Origin: Neisseria uirgultaei
GTDB taxonomy: Bacteria; Pseudomonadota; Gammaproteobacteria; Burkholderiales; Neisseriaceae
Length of the DNA stretch: 64,000 nucleotides
Assembly (NCBI RefSeq): GCF_962719845.1
Contig: NZ_CAUIYF010000003.1
Location: 124,001-188,000 of the forward strand
Reading direction: 5' to 3'
Shown here: piece after piece, positions 17,178-25,853 of the stretch
Position numbering within the stretch: position 1 is the stretch's first letter
Layout: the number at the start of each line of letters is the position of its first letter
Notes under the pieces: generated by a model
What the model was told of the DNA's origin: nothing
The model's database searches: none
Seen by the model: only the letters and a program-made list of their open reading frames with translations
Program-made: the position numbers and the translations under genes

Positions 17178-18635
17178 ATGCACAAAATCCTGCCCATCGC
17201 CCACGTCCTCTCCCGACTGGGTATGCTGTTTTCCTTTATCCTGCTGATACCCGCCGCCCTCTCCTACGCCTTTTCGGACGGCGCGTACACCGCCTTCGCC
17301 ACCACCGCGACCGTTACCCTTTCTGGCTCGTGCATCGTCCGGCTCGCCACCCTCCGGTTCAGGCGCGAACTGCGTCCGCGCGACGGCTTTACCCTCGTCC
17401 TGATGTTGTGGCTGGCGTTTGCCGCTATGGCTGCGATGCCGATGTACCTGTATTTCCCAAATATGGGCTTTACCGACGCATTTTTTGAATCGATGTCGGG
17501 ACTGACCACCACCGGCGCGACCGTCATCTCCCACGTCGACGGACTCGCCCCATCCGTCAACTTTTGGCGGCATATGCTCAACTGGCTGGGCGGGATGGGC
17601 ATCATCGTCCTTGCCGTCGCCATCCTGCCCATGCTCGGCGTAGGCGGCACGCAATTATTCAAAGCCGAAATCCCCGGCATTGACAAAGAAAGCAAAATGT
17701 CGCCGCGCATTTCCCAAGTGGCGAAAAAACTCTGGTTCGGCTACACCCTGATCACCATCCTCGCGGCAGCCTGCCTACATTTTGCCGGGATGGGCTGGTT
17801 CGATGCCGTCTGTCACGCAATGGCGACCCTCTCGCTGGGCGGGTTTTCCACCCACGATGCCAGCATAGCTTATTACAACTCCCCCCTCATCGAAGCAGTC
17901 ATCATCGTTTTCACCATTTTCGGCGGCATCAATTTTGCCAGCCATTTCGCCGCCCTCAACAGCCGCAGCCTCAAAACCTATTGGAAAGACGAAGAATGCC
18001 GGACGATGCTACTGCTGCTCTCCGGCAGCATCCTTGCCGCCGCCCTGTACCTGTGGCACACCGGCCATTACGCCGGCTTCATCGAATCCCTGCGTTACAC
18101 CGCCTTCAACTTCGTCTCCATCGGATTGGCAAACGGGCTGTCCAACACCGACTTCGCACAATGGCCGCTCCTGATTTCCCTGTGGATGTTTTTCCTCGCC
18201 AACATCCTCGCCAGCTCCGGCTCGACCGGCGGCGGCATCAAAACCATACGCGCCCTCGTCCTGTTCAAATTCAGCCTGCGCGAAATGATGGTGCTGCTGC
18301 ACCCCAAAGCCGTCCGCACCGTCAAAATCAGCGGCAAGGCCATACCCGACCGCCTCGCGCTGACCGTTATGTCCTTCATCTTCATCTACTTTATGACCGT
18401 CGTCCTCTTCAGCTTCCTGCTGATGGCGAGCGGTATGGAATTTACCACCGCCTTTACCGCCGTCATCGCCTGCATTACCAATTCCGGCCCCGGACTGGGC
18501 GAAGTCGGGCCCGCCGGCAATTACGCCGGTTTGGACGTGATGCAGAAATGGATCTGCGTTACCGCCATGCTCTTGGGCAGGCTGGAAATCTTCACCGTCT
18601 TCATCCTTTTCACCCCCGCCTACTGGAAGAAATAA
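17178..18635 (+). CDS. trkH: TrkH-type potassium uptake protein
   Basis: Potassium (or sodium-coupled) transporter of the TrkH/KtrB family. The 485-residue protein has about ten membrane helices. The four pore-loop filters are visible as SGLTTTGAT, LSLGGFSTHD, SSGSTGGGI and TNSGPGLGEV. Start is the ATG at 17178, as upstream frame runs inside apaH. The regulatory TrkA subunit is not encoded here. An inverted uptake-sequence terminator follows. Confidence 0.94.
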   Translation: MHKILPIAHVLSRLGMLFSFILLIPAALSYAFSDGAYTAFATTATVTLSGSCIVRLATLRFRRELRPRDGFTLVLMLWLAFAAMAAMPMYLYFPNMGFTDAFFESMSGLTTTGATVISHVDGLAPSVNFWRHMLNWLGGMGIIVLAVAILPMLGVGGTQLFKAEIPGIDKESKMSPRISQVAKKLWFGYTLITILAAACLHFAGMGWFDAVCHAMATLSLGGFSTHDASIAYYNSPLIEAVIIVFTIFGGINFASHFAALNSRSLKTYWKDEECRTMLLLLSGSILAAALYLWHTGHYAGFIESLRYTAFNFVSIGLANGLSNTDFAQWPLLISLWMFFLANILASSGSTGGGIKTIRALVLFKFSLREMMVLLHPKAVRTVKISGKAIPDRLALTVMSFIFIYFMTVVLFSFLLMASGMEFTTAFTAVIACITNSGPGLGEVGPAGNYAGLDVMQKWICVTAMLLGRLEIFTVFILFTPAYWKK

Positions 18636-18638
18636 AAA

Positions 18639-18667
18639 ATGCCGTCTGAAAACTTTTCAGACGGCAT
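18639..18667 (+). terminator. Inverted uptake-sequence terminator after trkH
   Basis: Exact inverted pair of the 12-mer with a 5-base loop, 3 bases past the trkH stop codon. Confidence 0.7.
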
Positions 18668-18758
18668 TTCAAGAAAGTTTGTACATGTGGAAATAGGTGG
18701 TATGTTGAAATGGGATATTGGGCGGCACGGGCGGATTGGAACGGAAGAAGTAAGAGAT

Positions 18759-19172
18759 ATGAAAAAATTAGATGACAAAGAACAAGCAATGTATATTGCG
18801 AAAAAATTTCAAAAAAGAATGTTAATTCCTAAGATTTTTTTTATTTCCGTAGCCTGTATATCTGGTGCAGCAACCCTCCAAGAAATTGTTACAAACAATA
18901 ATTTCTTAAAGAAAGATATTTTTTTTATTATATTTACTATATATTGGGTTGTTGGATTACTTTTTTGTATTATTTATATTCCGATTGCCGGCATATGTCC
19001 ATATTGCCATTCTTTTCAAAAATTTAATGGCAAATCATTTGAGATTGATGCTAATAATTTAACTTATTCAAGAGGAATTTCCCCATTTAATAAAGATTAT
19101 TGCACCGAGTGTAAAGCACCACTATCACCTAAAGCTGTGGAGTATATGTATTCCAAAATAGCTGATGAGTAA
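18759..19172 (+). CDS. AT-rich membrane protein with C-terminal Cys pairs
   Basis: Not recognised. The 137-residue protein has a charged N-terminus and two membrane helices (about 20-38 and 50-78). A cytoplasmic tail has two Cys pairs, CPYC and CTEC, about 36 residues apart, which look like half-sites of a zinc ribbon. I chose ATG 18759 for the GGAAGAAG ribosome site; an ATG at 18702 is possible. The gene is far more AT-rich than its neighbours and uses A/T-ending codons, which suggests recent acquisition. It sits between trkH and tRNA-Pro, a usual place for inserted genes. Confidence 0.65.
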   Translation: MKKLDDKEQAMYIAKKFQKRMLIPKIFFISVACISGAATLQEIVTNNNFLKKDIFFIIFTIYWVVGLLFCIIYIPIAGICPYCHSFQKFNGKSFEIDANNLTYSRGISPFNKDYCTECKAPLSPKAVEYMYSKIADE

Positions 19173-19336
19173 GTATAACAGGCGCAGCCTGTGCAACTAG
19201 CAAGCCGTAGCCCATATGAAACCTAAACTCAACAAGCAGCATGTGTGCGGAACGCACGCATGTGTTTCTCAAAGTTTGAGCTAAGAGGTTGTCTTAAACA
19301 AAAAATACGGTTTCAAACGACCTTTCTTTATACGGA

Positions 19337-19372
19337 CAAAAAAGCAGCCGTTTCAAAAACGGCTGCCTTATA
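19337..19372 (-). terminator. Terminator of tRNA-Pro
   Basis: On the minus strand, GCAGCCGTTT / AAACGGCTGC hairpin followed by six T, directly downstream of the tRNA. Confidence 0.8.
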
Positions 19373-19377
19373 TTTTT

Positions 19378-19454
19378 TGGTCGGAGTGAAAGGATTCGAA
19401 CCTTCGACCCCTTGCACCCCATGCAAGTGCGCTACCAGACTGCGCCACACTCCG
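19378..19454 (-). tRNA. tRNA-Pro (GGG)
   Basis: A 77-nt cloverleaf starting CGGAGTG with acceptor partner CACTCCG and encoded CCA. The anticodon loop ATGGGGT gives GGG. The T-arm is GGTTCGAATCC. Confidence 0.96.
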
Positions 19455-19650
19455 ACTCGATAAGTTTCGGATTATAGTTTCCGCCCGACGCTTTGGCAAG
19501 CATTAAAATCACAACCGCCCTTATCTTTTTGACACAACGGAAAATTTACCGGCAAACACCGGCGCATCCCTCCTAGGCGGAAAAGGATAAACGCCATAAC
19601 GTGTAGCGTTTGCTATAATCCGCCCCTTCATTACCGCAGCCCGCCGAAAG

Positions 19651-20109
19651 ATGCCGATGGCAAAACCGCTCAAATACCCCGTCTCCGCACTGGTCGTACT
19701 CCATGACGGGGACGGCAGTATCCTCCTCATCGAACGCACGCATCCGAAAGGGTTTTGGCAGTCGGTAACCGGCAGCCTCGAACCCGGGGAAACCGTTGCC
19801 CAAACAGCAAGGCGCGAAGTTTGGGAAGAAACCGGCATACTGCTTGCGGAAGGACAGCTTCAAGACTGGCACGACAGCACGGTTTACGAAATCTACCACC
19901 ACTGGCGGCACCGCTATCCAAAAGGCGTGTTTGAAAACCGCGAACACCTCTTCTCTGCCGAAATTCAGCGTGATACGCCCATCGCCCTGCAACCCGAAGA
20001 ACACGTCTCCTACGGTTGGTTCGATATGGAAGAAGCGGCGGAAAAAGTATTTTCCCCATCCAACAGGCGCGCGATTTTGGAACTGGGCAGGTTTTTGGGC
20101 AAACGGTAA
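19651..20109 (+). CDS. nudB: Dihydroneopterin triphosphate diphosphatase
   Basis: Nudix hydrolase of folate synthesis that removes pyrophosphate from dihydroneopterin triphosphate. The 152-residue protein has the full Nudix box from GSLEPGE to REVWEETGI (about 42-64) and the NudB-like LLIERTHPKGFWQSVTG lead-in. C-terminal features (EHVSYGWFDMEEA, PSNRRAILE) also match. Nudix specificity is hard to assign, so NudB is probable but not certain. Confidence 0.85.
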   Translation: MPMAKPLKYPVSALVVLHDGDGSILLIERTHPKGFWQSVTGSLEPGETVAQTARREVWEETGILLAEGQLQDWHDSTVYEIYHHWRHRYPKGVFENREHLFSAEIQRDTPIALQPEEHVSYGWFDMEEAAEKVFSPSNRRAILELGRFLGKR

Positions 20110-20210
20110 CACGCGTCCGGACACCCTTTCAGACGGCATCGGGCGCATTTTCAGCCGGACGTTTGTGCTATACTTTCAAACTTCAAACCTTCCCAAATAA
20201 AGGAAACCAA

Positions 20211-20744
20211 ATGGCAGACTTCAACCAAATCCTGACCCCCGGCGACGTGGACGGCGGCATCATCAACGTTGTCAACGAAATCCCCGCCGGCAGCAACCAC
20301 AAAATCGAGTGGAACCGCAAACTCGCCGCATTCCAACTCGACCGCGTCGAACCCGCCATCTTCGCCAAACCGACCAACTACGGCTTCATTCCCCAAACTT
20401 TGGACGAAGACGGCGACGAATTGGACGTGCTGCTCGTTACCGAACAACCTCTGGCAACCGGCGTATTCTTGGAAGCGCGCGTTATCGGCGTGATGAAATT
20501 CGTTGACGACGGCGAAGTTGACGACAAAATCGTCTGCGTTCCTGCCGACGACCGCAACAACGGCAACGCCTACAAAACTTTGTCCGATTTGCCGCAACAG
20601 CTCATCAAACAAATCGAGTTCCACTTCAACCACTACAAAGACCTGAAAAAAGCGGGTACGACCAAAGTCGAATCGTGGGGCGGTGTGGAAGAAGCGAAAA
20701 AAGTTATTAAAGAATCCATCGAACGTTGGAACAAACAGGCATAA
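20211..20744 (+). CDS. ppa: Inorganic pyrophosphatase, family I
   Basis: Hydrolyses pyrophosphate to drive biosynthesis. The 177-residue soluble enzyme has EIPAGSNHKIEWN early, the catalytic acidic motif DEDGDELDVLL near 65-75, and the lysine-bearing C-terminal segment with HYKDLKK. AAGGAAA ribosome site. An inverted uptake-sequence terminator follows. Confidence 0.96.
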   Translation: MADFNQILTPGDVDGGIINVVNEIPAGSNHKIEWNRKLAAFQLDRVEPAIFAKPTNYGFIPQTLDEDGDELDVLLVTEQPLATGVFLEARVIGVMKFVDDGEVDDKIVCVPADDRNNGNAYKTLSDLPQQLIKQIEFHFNHYKDLKKAGTTKVESWGGVEEAKKVIKESIERWNKQA

Positions 20745-20752
20745 CGCCCGCC

Positions 20753-20782
20753 ATGCCGTCTGAACGCCGCTTCAGACGGCAT
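20753..20782 (+). terminator. Inverted uptake-sequence terminator after ppa
   Basis: Exact inverted pair of the 12-mer followed by TTT. Confidence 0.75.
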
Positions 20783-20851
20783 TTTTCCAAGCTCTAGGGA
20801 ATACCGTCCCAATCGGCTATAATCCGAACATACCGTTTCCGACCGAACGCC

Positions 20852-21085
20852 ATGAACCGCCGAAAAACCTATCTGTTGTCTGTTGCCCTATTCACACTGG
20901 CATTTATGCTGCTCGTCCTCTTGGGTGCTTATCTGCTGACCGTCGGCAGCAAAGCCTTTGCCGTCGCGTCCTTCCTTTTCGCATTCGGCGCGCTGTTCGG
21001 GCAAATCGGCGCACTCGCCCTCTACCTGCGGCACAAATCCCTACGCGCCGCCCCATCTTCATCACAGGAAAACCGCTATGTCTGA
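20852..21085 (+). CDS. Small membrane protein, 77 aa
   Basis: Function unknown. It has two predicted membrane helices (about 7-31 and 37-60) and a short basic tail with SSSQENRYV. Its 3' end overlaps the rdgB start by 8 bases, which points to translational coupling. The composition is as in neighbouring core genes. Confidence 0.65.
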   Translation: MNRRKTYLLSVALFTLAFMLLVLLGAYLLTVGSKAFAVASFLFAFGALFGQIGALALYLRHKSLRAAPSSSQENRYV

Positions 21086-21677
21086 AAAACTGGAAAAAAT
21101 CGTTTTGGCAAGCGGCAATGCCGGCAAGCTCAAAGAATTCGGCAACTTATTCAAGCCTTACGGCATCACCGTATTGCCGCAATCCGAATTCGGCATACCC
21201 GAATGTCCGGAACCCTATTCCACCTTTGTTGAAAACGCGCTGGCAAAAGCACGCCATGCCGCCAAATACAGCGGGCTGCCCGCACTCGCCGACGACAGCG
21301 GCATCTGTGCCGCCGCCTTAAACGGCGCGCCGGGCATCCATTCTGCACGCTACGCGGGCGACAATCCCAAATCCGATACCGCCAATAACCTGAAACTTGC
21401 CGCCGAACTTGCCGGCAAAGCCGACAAAAGCTGCTGCTATGTCTGCGTATTGGTTCTTGTCCGCCATAAAGACGACCCGCGCCCGATTATCGCCGAGGGC
21501 GTATGGCACGGGCAGTGGAACGATACGCCGCTCGGGCAAAACGGTTTCGGTTACGACCCGTATTTTTATCTGCCCGAACACGGCAAAACTGCCGCCGAAT
21601 TGGATTCGGAGGTCAAAAACCGCGAAAGCCACCGCGCGCAGGCACTTGCCGAACTCTTACGCAAACTCGCCCTTTAA
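21078..21677 (+). CDS. rdgB: XTP/dITP diphosphatase
   Basis: Removes non-canonical purine triphosphates (dITP, XTP) from the pool. The 199-residue HAM1/RdgB protein has LASGNAGKLKEF near residue 10, the ADDSGICAAALNGAPG active-site segment near 70-85, and FGYDPYF near 155. Start at 21078 inside the previous gene. galU follows 27 bases on. Confidence 0.95.
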   Translation: MSEKLEKIVLASGNAGKLKEFGNLFKPYGITVLPQSEFGIPECPEPYSTFVENALAKARHAAKYSGLPALADDSGICAAALNGAPGIHSARYAGDNPKSDTANNLKLAAELAGKADKSCCYVCVLVLVRHKDDPRPIIAEGVWHGQWNDTPLGQNGFGYDPYFYLPEHGKTAAELDSEVKNRESHRAQALAELLRKLAL

Positions 21678-21704
21678 ACATCAAAACAATACAAAGGAAA
21701 AAGA

Positions 21705-22574
21705 ATGAAACCGATAAAAAAAGCCGTCTTCCCCGTCGCAGGGATGGGAACCCGCTTCCTGCCCGCCACCAAGGCCAGCCCGAAAGAAATGCTGCCCATC
21801 GTCGACAAGCCGCTGATCCAATACGCCGTAGAAGAAGCCGTGGAAGCCGGCTGCACGGAAATGGTGTTTGTAACCGGACGCAACAAACGCAGCATCGAAG
21901 ACCATTTCGACAAGGCATACGAACTCGAAACCGAGTTGGAAATGCGCCATAAAGACAAACTTCTGGAACACGTCCGCAACATCCTGCCGCCGAACATTAC
22001 CTGCCTCTACATCCGCCAGACCGAAGCACTGGGACTCGGACACGCCGTATTGTGCGCCCGCGCCGCCATCGGCGACGAACCCTTTGCCGTCATTCTTGCC
22101 GACGACTTAATCGATGCGCCCAAAGGCGCGCTCAAACAAATGGTCGAAGTGTACGGGCGCAGCGGCAACAGCATTTTGGGCGTAGAAACCGTCGAACCGT
22201 CGCAAACCGGCTCATACGGCATCGTCGAAACCGAACAGCTCAAACAGTTCCAACGCATTACCGGCATTGTCGAAAAACCCAAGCCCGAAGACGCGCCCTC
22301 CAACCTTGCCGTCGTCGGCCGCTACATCCTCACCCCGCGCATTTTCGACTTACTGACCGGCCTGCCGCGCGGCGCGGGCAACGAAATCCAGCTTACAGAC
22401 GGCATCGCCAAGCTGCTCGATCACGAATTTGTCCTGGCGCACCCCTTTGAAGGCACGCGCTACGACTGCGGCAGCAAACTGGGCTACCTCGAAGCCACCG
22501 TCGCCTACGGCCTGAAACACCCCGAAACCGGTGAACCCTTCCGCCGCCTTTTGGAAAAATACCGTACCGAATAA
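21705..22574 (+). CDS. galU: UTP-glucose-1-phosphate uridylyltransferase
   Basis: Makes UDP-glucose for lipooligosaccharide and other glycans. The 289-residue protein has GMGTRFLPATKASPKEM near the N-terminus, IQYAVEEA, and the conserved KLGYLEA segment. AAGGAAA ribosome site. argH begins 18 bases downstream, so the two are probably cotranscribed. Confidence 0.96.
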   Translation: MKPIKKAVFPVAGMGTRFLPATKASPKEMLPIVDKPLIQYAVEEAVEAGCTEMVFVTGRNKRSIEDHFDKAYELETELEMRHKDKLLEHVRNILPPNITCLYIRQTEALGLGHAVLCARAAIGDEPFAVILADDLIDAPKGALKQMVEVYGRSGNSILGVETVEPSQTGSYGIVETEQLKQFQRITGIVEKPKPEDAPSNLAVVGRYILTPRIFDLLTGLPRGAGNEIQLTDGIAKLLDHEFVLAHPFEGTRYDCGSKLGYLEATVAYGLKHPETGEPFRRLLEKYRTE

Positions 22575-22592
22575 CCACATCAAGGAATCCTT

Positions 22593-23969
22593 ATGCACGA
22601 CAAAACCTGGTCCGGACGCTTCAACGAACCCGTTTCCGAACTCGTCAAACAATACACCGCCTCCATCAGTTTCGACCGACGGCTTGCCGAATGGGACATC
22701 CAAGGCTCGCTGGCACACGCGCAAATGTTGAAAGAAACCGACGTGTTGGACGAAGGCGATTTGGCGGACATCCGCCGGGGTATGGCAGAAATCCTCGAAG
22801 AAATCCGCAGCGGCAAAATCGAATGGTCACTCGATTTGGAAGATGTCCACATGAACATCGAACGCCGCCTGACCGACAAAATCGGCGACGCGGGCAAACG
22901 CCTGCACACCGGCCGCAGCCGCAACGACCAAGTCGCTACCGACATCCGCCTGTGGCTGCGCGATCAGATTACCGTTATCCAAAGCCTGATTCAAAGCCTT
23001 CAGACGGCATTGCTGGATTTGGCGGAACAAAACGCCGAAACCGTCATGCCCGGTTTTACCCATCTGCAAGTCGCCCAGCCTGTCAGCTTCGGACACCATA
23101 TGCTCGCCTACGTCGAAATGCTCGGACGCGATAACGAACGGATGGCGGACTGCCGCCGCCGCGTCAACCGTATGCCGCTCGGCGCAGCCGCCCTTGCCGG
23201 TACGACCTACCCGATTCGGCGCGAAATTACCGCCGAATTACTGGGTTTCGAGCAAATCTGCCAAAACTCGCTCGATGCCGTATCCGACCGCGATTTTGCC
23301 GTCGAGTTCACCGCCGCCGCCTCGCTGGTTATGGTTCACCTGAGCCGCCTGTCCGAAGAATTGATTTTGTGGATGAGTCCGCGTTTCGGCTTTATCGACA
23401 TCGCCGACCGCTTCTGCACCGGCTCGTCCATCATGCCGCAGAAGAAAAATCCCGACGTACCCGAACTCGTGCGCGGCAAATCCGGACGCGTCATCGGACA
23501 CCTTATCGGCCTGATTACCCTGATGAAATCCCAACCCTTGGCGTACAACAAAGACAATCAGGAAGACAAAGAACCGCTGTTTGACACCGCCGACACGCTT
23601 ATCGACACGTTGCGGATTTACGCCGATATGATGCGCGGCGTAACCGTCAAACCCGACAATATGCGCGCCGCCGTAATGCAGGGTTTTGCAACGGCTACCG
23701 ATTTGGCAGATTACTTGGTGAAAAAAGGCATGCCCTTCCGTGACAGTCATGAAGTCGTTGCCCAAGCCGTGCGCCATGCCGATGAAGCTGGCGTTGATTT
23801 GAGCGAACTGCCGCTTGAAGTCTTACAAGGCTTCAGCAAGCTGATTTCAGACGACGTGTACGGCGTACTGACACCCGAAGGCAGCTTAAACGCCCGCAAC
23901 CACTTGGGCGGCACCGCGCCCGAACAGGTACGCCTCCAAGTCAAACGCTGGCGTGAAGTGTTGGCTTAA
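22593..23969 (+). CDS. argH: Argininosuccinate lyase
   Basis: Last step of arginine synthesis, splitting argininosuccinate to arginine and fumarate. The 458-residue protein has the superfamily signature GSSIMPQKKNPD near 280-291, and THLQVAQP with the catalytic histidine region near 155. An uptake sequence lies in frame, encoding LQTAL. An inverted uptake-sequence terminator follows. Confidence 0.97.
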   Translation: MHDKTWSGRFNEPVSELVKQYTASISFDRRLAEWDIQGSLAHAQMLKETDVLDEGDLADIRRGMAEILEEIRSGKIEWSLDLEDVHMNIERRLTDKIGDAGKRLHTGRSRNDQVATDIRLWLRDQITVIQSLIQSLQTALLDLAEQNAETVMPGFTHLQVAQPVSFGHHMLAYVEMLGRDNERMADCRRRVNRMPLGAAALAGTTYPIRREITAELLGFEQICQNSLDAVSDRDFAVEFTAAASLVMVHLSRLSEELILWMSPRFGFIDIADRFCTGSSIMPQKKNPDVPELVRGKSGRVIGHLIGLITLMKSQPLAYNKDNQEDKEPLFDTADTLIDTLRIYADMMRGVTVKPDNMRAAVMQGFATATDLADYLVKKGMPFRDSHEVVAQAVRHADEAGVDLSELPLEVLQGFSKLISDDVYGVLTPEGSLNARNHLGGTAPEQVRLQVKRWREVLA

Positions 23970-23975
23970 CCCCCG

Positions 23976-24005
23976 ATGCCGTCTGAAGAAATGTTCAGAC
24001 GGCAT
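23976..24005 (+). terminator. Inverted uptake-sequence terminator after argH
   Basis: Exact inverted 12-mer pair followed by TTTTTA. Confidence 0.75.
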
Positions 24006-24025
24006 TTTTAAAAGGCAAGAACACG

Positions 24026-24496
24026 ATGACCGATACGGATACCCAAGCCGACCACTTCGAACAGATGATGTGGCAGGCGGTGGACAAACTTTTTGAACAG
24101 CATGACGGCAAACTCGAAAGCATGGACGGACGAGAACAGGAGCTGGTTTTGATTTGGCGGGCGGAAGCCGACATCGGCAACGGCGGCATACTGCAATTTG
24201 TCTGCAACTGGGGTTTTCCCGCCGCCGAAAAGACTTGTTCCGTTCTGAAAAAAATCGGCGCGGTACACAGCGCAATGCTGATCCATCGGGCGGCAGACGC
24301 ATTGGACAAAGAAATCCGCCACCTCCAATCGGAAGGTAAAACCCTAAAAGAAATGTGGGATATAACACAGCATCTCGACAACAAAACCGCCTCGCTGCTG
24401 AACAGTCTGGATGAACAATATTGGCAAGACCCCGACAAACTGTATCTGCTGGGATGGCAATACTATTCCGGCAACCCTGTTCAGACGGCATTTTAA
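24026..24496 (+). CDS. DUF4375 / DMP19-like protein
   Basis: A 156-residue acidic, helical protein. The segment DIGNGGILQFVCNWG followed by a conserved IGA (about 49-84) is the hallmark I associate with DUF4375. This family includes DMP19, a neisserial DNA-mimic protein that binds a transcription factor. Whether this protein is a DNA mimic is inference. The last residues (VQTAF and stop) are encoded by an uptake sequence. It stands between argH and fbpA and has no partner gene next to it. Confidence 0.6.
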   Translation: MTDTDTQADHFEQMMWQAVDKLFEQHDGKLESMDGREQELVLIWRAEADIGNGGILQFVCNWGFPAAEKTCSVLKKIGAVHSAMLIHRAADALDKEIRHLQSEGKTLKEMWDITQHLDNKTASLLNSLDEQYWQDPDKLYLLGWQYYSGNPVQTAF

Positions 24497-24689
24497 AGGG
24501 AAGGGTTCTCAAGTATTCCGGCAAATCAAGATGCCGCCTTTGCCCGCATTCCGCCGCCCGTACGGCAATATGAAACAGCCCGGTTTTTGCCCGTTCCGAC
24601 ACGCATTACCCGCTGCTTCCGCCTTACGGGCGCGATGCACGAAAAAAAATACAAGTCAGAACAAACAATAACCGAATCAGATAATAACA

Positions 24690-24742
24690 AATTTAAAAAA
24701 ATAATTATTTGCATTTATAAAAAAGAAGGAATACACTATACC
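24690..24742 (+). promoter_or_regulatory. Candidate fbpA promoter and Fur region
   Basis: AT-rich DNA with TTGCAT (24709-24714), a 17-base spacer and TACACT (24732-24737) before fbpA. The overlapping run AAAAAATAATTATTTGCAT partly resembles a Fur box. Fur repression of fbpA is known in pathogenic Neisseria. The exact site here is inferred. Confidence 0.45.
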
Positions 24743-24793
24743 CCGTTATGTCTTAACAAGATATACACCCTCATTCATTAGGAGAAAATCGAT

Positions 24794-25789
24794 ATGAAAA
24801 CATCTATCCGATACGCACTGCTTGCCGCAGCCCTGACCGCCGCAACCCCCGCGCTGGCAGACATTACCGTGTACAACGGCCAACACAAAGAAGCCACGCA
24901 GGCACTTGCCGATGCCTTTACCCAAGCCACCGGCATCAAAGTAAAAATTAACAGCGGCAAAAGCGACCAGCTTGCCGGCCAAATCAAAGAAGAAGGCAGC
25001 CGAAGCCCCGCCGACGTATTCTATTCCGAACAAATCCCCCCGCTGGTTACGCTTTCCGCAGCCAACCTCTTAGAAACCCTCCCCGCAAAAACGATTAACG
25101 ACACACGCCGCAAAGGCGTGCCGGTTGCCGCCAAAAAAGACTGGGTGGCATTGAGCGGACGTTCGCGCGTCGTCGTTTACGACACCCGCAAACTGTCTGA
25201 AAAAGATTTGGAAAAATCCGTCCTGAATTACGCCACGCCGAAATGGAAAGACCGTATCGGTTATGTACCGACTTCAGGCGCGTTCTTGGAACAGGTTGTC
25301 GCCATCGTCAAACTGAAAGGCGAAGCAGCCGCCCTGAAATGGCTCAAAGGCTTAAAAGAAAACGGCAAACTGTATGCTAAAAACACTGTCGCGCTCCAAG
25401 CCGTCGAAAACGGCGAAGTGCCGGCCGCCCTCATCAACAACTACTACTGGTATGCGTTTGCCAAAGAAAAAGGCGTGAACAACATCCATTCCCGCCTGAA
25501 CTTCGTCCGCCACAGAGACCCGGGCGCACTCGTTACCTATTCCGGCGCGGCTGTGCTGAAATCTTCCCCGAACAAAGCCGAAGCACAAAAATTCGTCGCC
25601 TTCCTTGCCGGCAAACAAGGACAGCAGGTCTTGACTTCCGTCCGCGCAGAATATCCGCTGCACGCCGGCGTGTCTTCCCCGTTCAATATGGAACCTTATG
25701 CCAAATTGGAAGCACCTGAAGTATCTGCAACCACCATTGCCGACAAAGAAAATGCCACCCGCCTCCTCGAACAGGCAGGTCTGAAATAA
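24794..25789 (+). CDS. fbpA: Ferric iron-binding periplasmic protein
   Basis: Carries Fe(III), taken from transferrin or lactoferrin, across the periplasm to FbpBC. The 331-residue precursor has a 22-residue signal peptide ending PALA. Mature numbering places the known ligands correctly: His9 (NGQHKE), Glu57 (YSEQ), Tyr195 and Tyr196 (NNYYW). Many other positions differ from the gonococcal/meningococcal sequence I remember (for example SGKSDQL, ETLPAKTIND). This suggests a commensal species or mosaic allele. It is the first gene of the operon, followed by a strong hairpin. Confidence 0.96.
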   Translation: MKTSIRYALLAAALTAATPALADITVYNGQHKEATQALADAFTQATGIKVKINSGKSDQLAGQIKEEGSRSPADVFYSEQIPPLVTLSAANLLETLPAKTINDTRRKGVPVAAKKDWVALSGRSRVVVYDTRKLSEKDLEKSVLNYATPKWKDRIGYVPTSGAFLEQVVAIVKLKGEAAALKWLKGLKENGKLYAKNTVALQAVENGEVPAALINNYYWYAFAKEKGVNNIHSRLNFVRHRDPGALVTYSGAAVLKSSPNKAEAQKFVAFLAGKQGQQVLTSVRAEYPLHAGVSSPFNMEPYAKLEAPEVSATTIADKENATRLLEQAGLK

Positions 25790-25804
25790 ACTTTTTCCGT
25801 TCAA

Positions 25805-25837
25805 ACGGTCGGACAACCCTGCTGTCCGACCGTTTTC
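25805..25837 (+). terminator. Intercistronic hairpin between fbpA and fbpB
   Basis: A perfect 12-bp stem AACGGTCGGACA / TGTCCGACCGTT with a 7-base loop and TTTTC after it, 15 bases past the fbpA stop. It probably ends some transcripts or protects the fbpA 3' end, giving more binding protein than permease. Confidence 0.75.
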
Positions 25838-25853
25838 TATCCGAATCCGATTT

